Positions 6,518-7,474 of a DNA stretch of 7,474 bases are shown one piece after another. Source of the stretch: Candidatus Zixiibacteriota bacterium (GTDB lineage: Bacteria > Zixibacteria > MSB-5A5 > GN15 > FEB-12); assembly GCA_018816665.1 (NCBI GenBank), contig JAHIVM010000201.1:1-7474 (forward strand), in the 5' to 3' direction. Under the pieces are notes generated by a model. The model searched no databases. It was not told the DNA's origin and saw only the letters and a list, made by a program, of their open reading frames with translations. A program made the position numbers and the translations under genes. Positions within the stretch are counted from its first letter, which is position 1, and the number at the start of each line of letters is the position of its first letter.

Positions 6518-7474
6518 TTCTTCTTGAATAGTCCTTCGAGGAGATTACCGGCCTGCTCGTTGAGATTTTCTCCCATACCCTTGCTCAGAGTTGAGTAGTC
6601 CAGTTCGGCCTTCGGCTTGTCCACGGTGCCACTAATCTTTAGCGGGATTTCGATACGCTGGGACTTCTTTCCCACCAGGAGCGAAGCCACATTACCCATC
6701 AAACCGTTGGACATCAGCTTTTCCGTATTCTCCTTGGTCAGCTTGATCGTGCCGCTGTAGTCCAGGGCACCGGTGAAAGCATAGGAACCGTCGATAGTAA
6801 TATCACCGACATTGTCGATAGTCGTGGTGAGACGGTCCAGCATAACCTTCCCGTTCTCAACTTTGAGACGGGTGGACAATTCTCTGAGTGTCTGGTCGTT
6901 GGACAGGGTCTGTTTGGTCATTTTTGCCAGACCGTCGACCAACTCCTGAAAGGCACCGGACGTAACCATGCGCCCCTCGCGCACGTTGCCTTCACCATCA
7001 AGAGTCAGTGAATTCAGGAAGGCATCGGGATCCCACCCTTGAGCGTCGTAGCTGCCGGAGATATTGGCCCGACCGAAGATGTGTCCCCCGAAGTTCGTAA
7101 ACCGGCTGACGAAATCATTGGCCTCTATCTGCGTTCCCGAAAACTGACCGGTGTAGCGAGGGTTCTCGAAGTCCCCCAGATCGATCGTGGTGCGCCCGGA
7201 AACACCACCGGAGTAGACGCGCCCGGTGACATCGTAACAGTCGATTTTGCGGTCGAAGATCTTGACTTTCCCTTCTATCGCAGAGAATTCGACGCCCGTA
7301 TACACCAGGGTGTCGATTGTGAATGTCCCGCGACCATCGATATCCGGCAGAATGATCATTGATACCGAATCCGGGGACACATCGGTCGGATCGGCGGACG
7401 ACCCGGGAACGGCGGCAGGAAACAGGCGATCAACGTCGAAACGCTGTGACTTCAGAGCGAACAGGAAAAAGGGC
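6514..7474 (-). CDS. AsmA-like protein, C-terminal part (cut by window edge)
   Basis: The C-terminal 319 residues of a larger protein; the frame stays open to the right edge, and the N-terminal membrane anchor lies outside. AsmA/TamB-like proteins are inner-membrane-anchored, periplasm-spanning beta structures that help move phospholipids to the outer membrane. The visible part shows the repeated beta pattern of the family: FDVDRLFPAA near the edge, YTGVEFSAIEGKVKIFDRKI, GGVSGRTTIDLGDFENPRYT, FGGHIFGRANISGSYDAQ, then LTLDGEGNVREGRMVTSGAF, which matches the conserved AsmA C-terminal block. Further on come ENGKVMLDRLTTTIDNVGDI, IDGSYAFTGALDYSGTIKLT, IPLKISGTVDKPKAELDYST and a Lys-rich end (GLFKKK). 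A GTG at 7380-7378 is open to reading as a start but is internal, since family-like sequence continues upstream of it. Its stop overlaps the protease GTG by 4 bases, so the two genes are coupled. It indicates a diderm envelope. Confidence 0.9.
   Translation of the reverse strand, partial: PFFLFALKSQRFDVDRLFPAAVPGSSADPTDVSPDSVSMIILPDIDGRGTFTIDTLVYTGVEFSAIEGKVKIFDRKIDCYDVTGRVYSGGVSGRTTIDLGDFENPRYTGQFSGTQIEANDFVSRFTNFGGHIFGRANISGSYDAQGWDPDAFLNSLTLDGEGNVREGRMVTSGAFQELVDGLAKMTKQTLSNDQTLRELSTRLKVENGKVMLDRLTTTIDNVGDITIDGSYAFTGALDYSGTIKLTKENTEKLMSNGLMGNVASLLVGKKSQRIEIPLKISGTVDKPKAELDYSTLSKGMGENLNEQAGNLLEGLFKKK

Overview
The window reads as a piece of chromosome from a Gram-negative (diderm) bacterium. 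Every gene lies on the minus strand, so transcription runs from high to low coordinates. There are seven protein genes, two cut by the window edges. They are packed with gaps of at most 75 bases, and no RNA gene, mobile element or CRISPR array is visible. The AsmA-like envelope protein and the subtilase with a C-terminal tail of the type IX secretion / FlgD-like kind point to the broad Bacteroidetes-Chlorobi / FCB neighbourhood. An uncultivated lineage such as Zixibacteria would fit, but this is inference from protein style and not a measured placement.

Right half (7474 down to 2315), a probable accessory transcription unit. The C-terminal part of an AsmA-like protein overlaps by 4 bases the start of a secreted S8 serine protease with signal peptide, propeptide, full catalytic residues and a sorting-type tail. 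Twelve bases later comes a 491-residue PAS-PAS protein ending in a worn histidine-kinase core. Three bases after that comes a 237-residue receiver protein fused to a kinase dimerization/phosphoacceptor helix pair with an intact HEINNPL box but no ATPase domain. The last two genes look like a histidine kinase divided between two polypeptides, with ATP-site motifs poorly kept. This is the most unusual item in the window.

Left half (2291 down to 1), a housekeeping operon. A near-consensus promoter (TTGACA, 16 bases, TATTAT) sits in the 75-base gap and drives yicC (endoribonuclease family), gmk (guanylate kinase), rpoZ (RNA polymerase omega) and topA (DNA topoisomerase I, N-terminal 134 residues only). 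The yicC-gmk-rpoZ order is a common bacterial arrangement that links RNA turnover, GMP/GDP supply and RNA polymerase. topA directly behind rpoZ adds DNA supercoiling to the same message.

No stretch of more than 300 bases lacks a gene.
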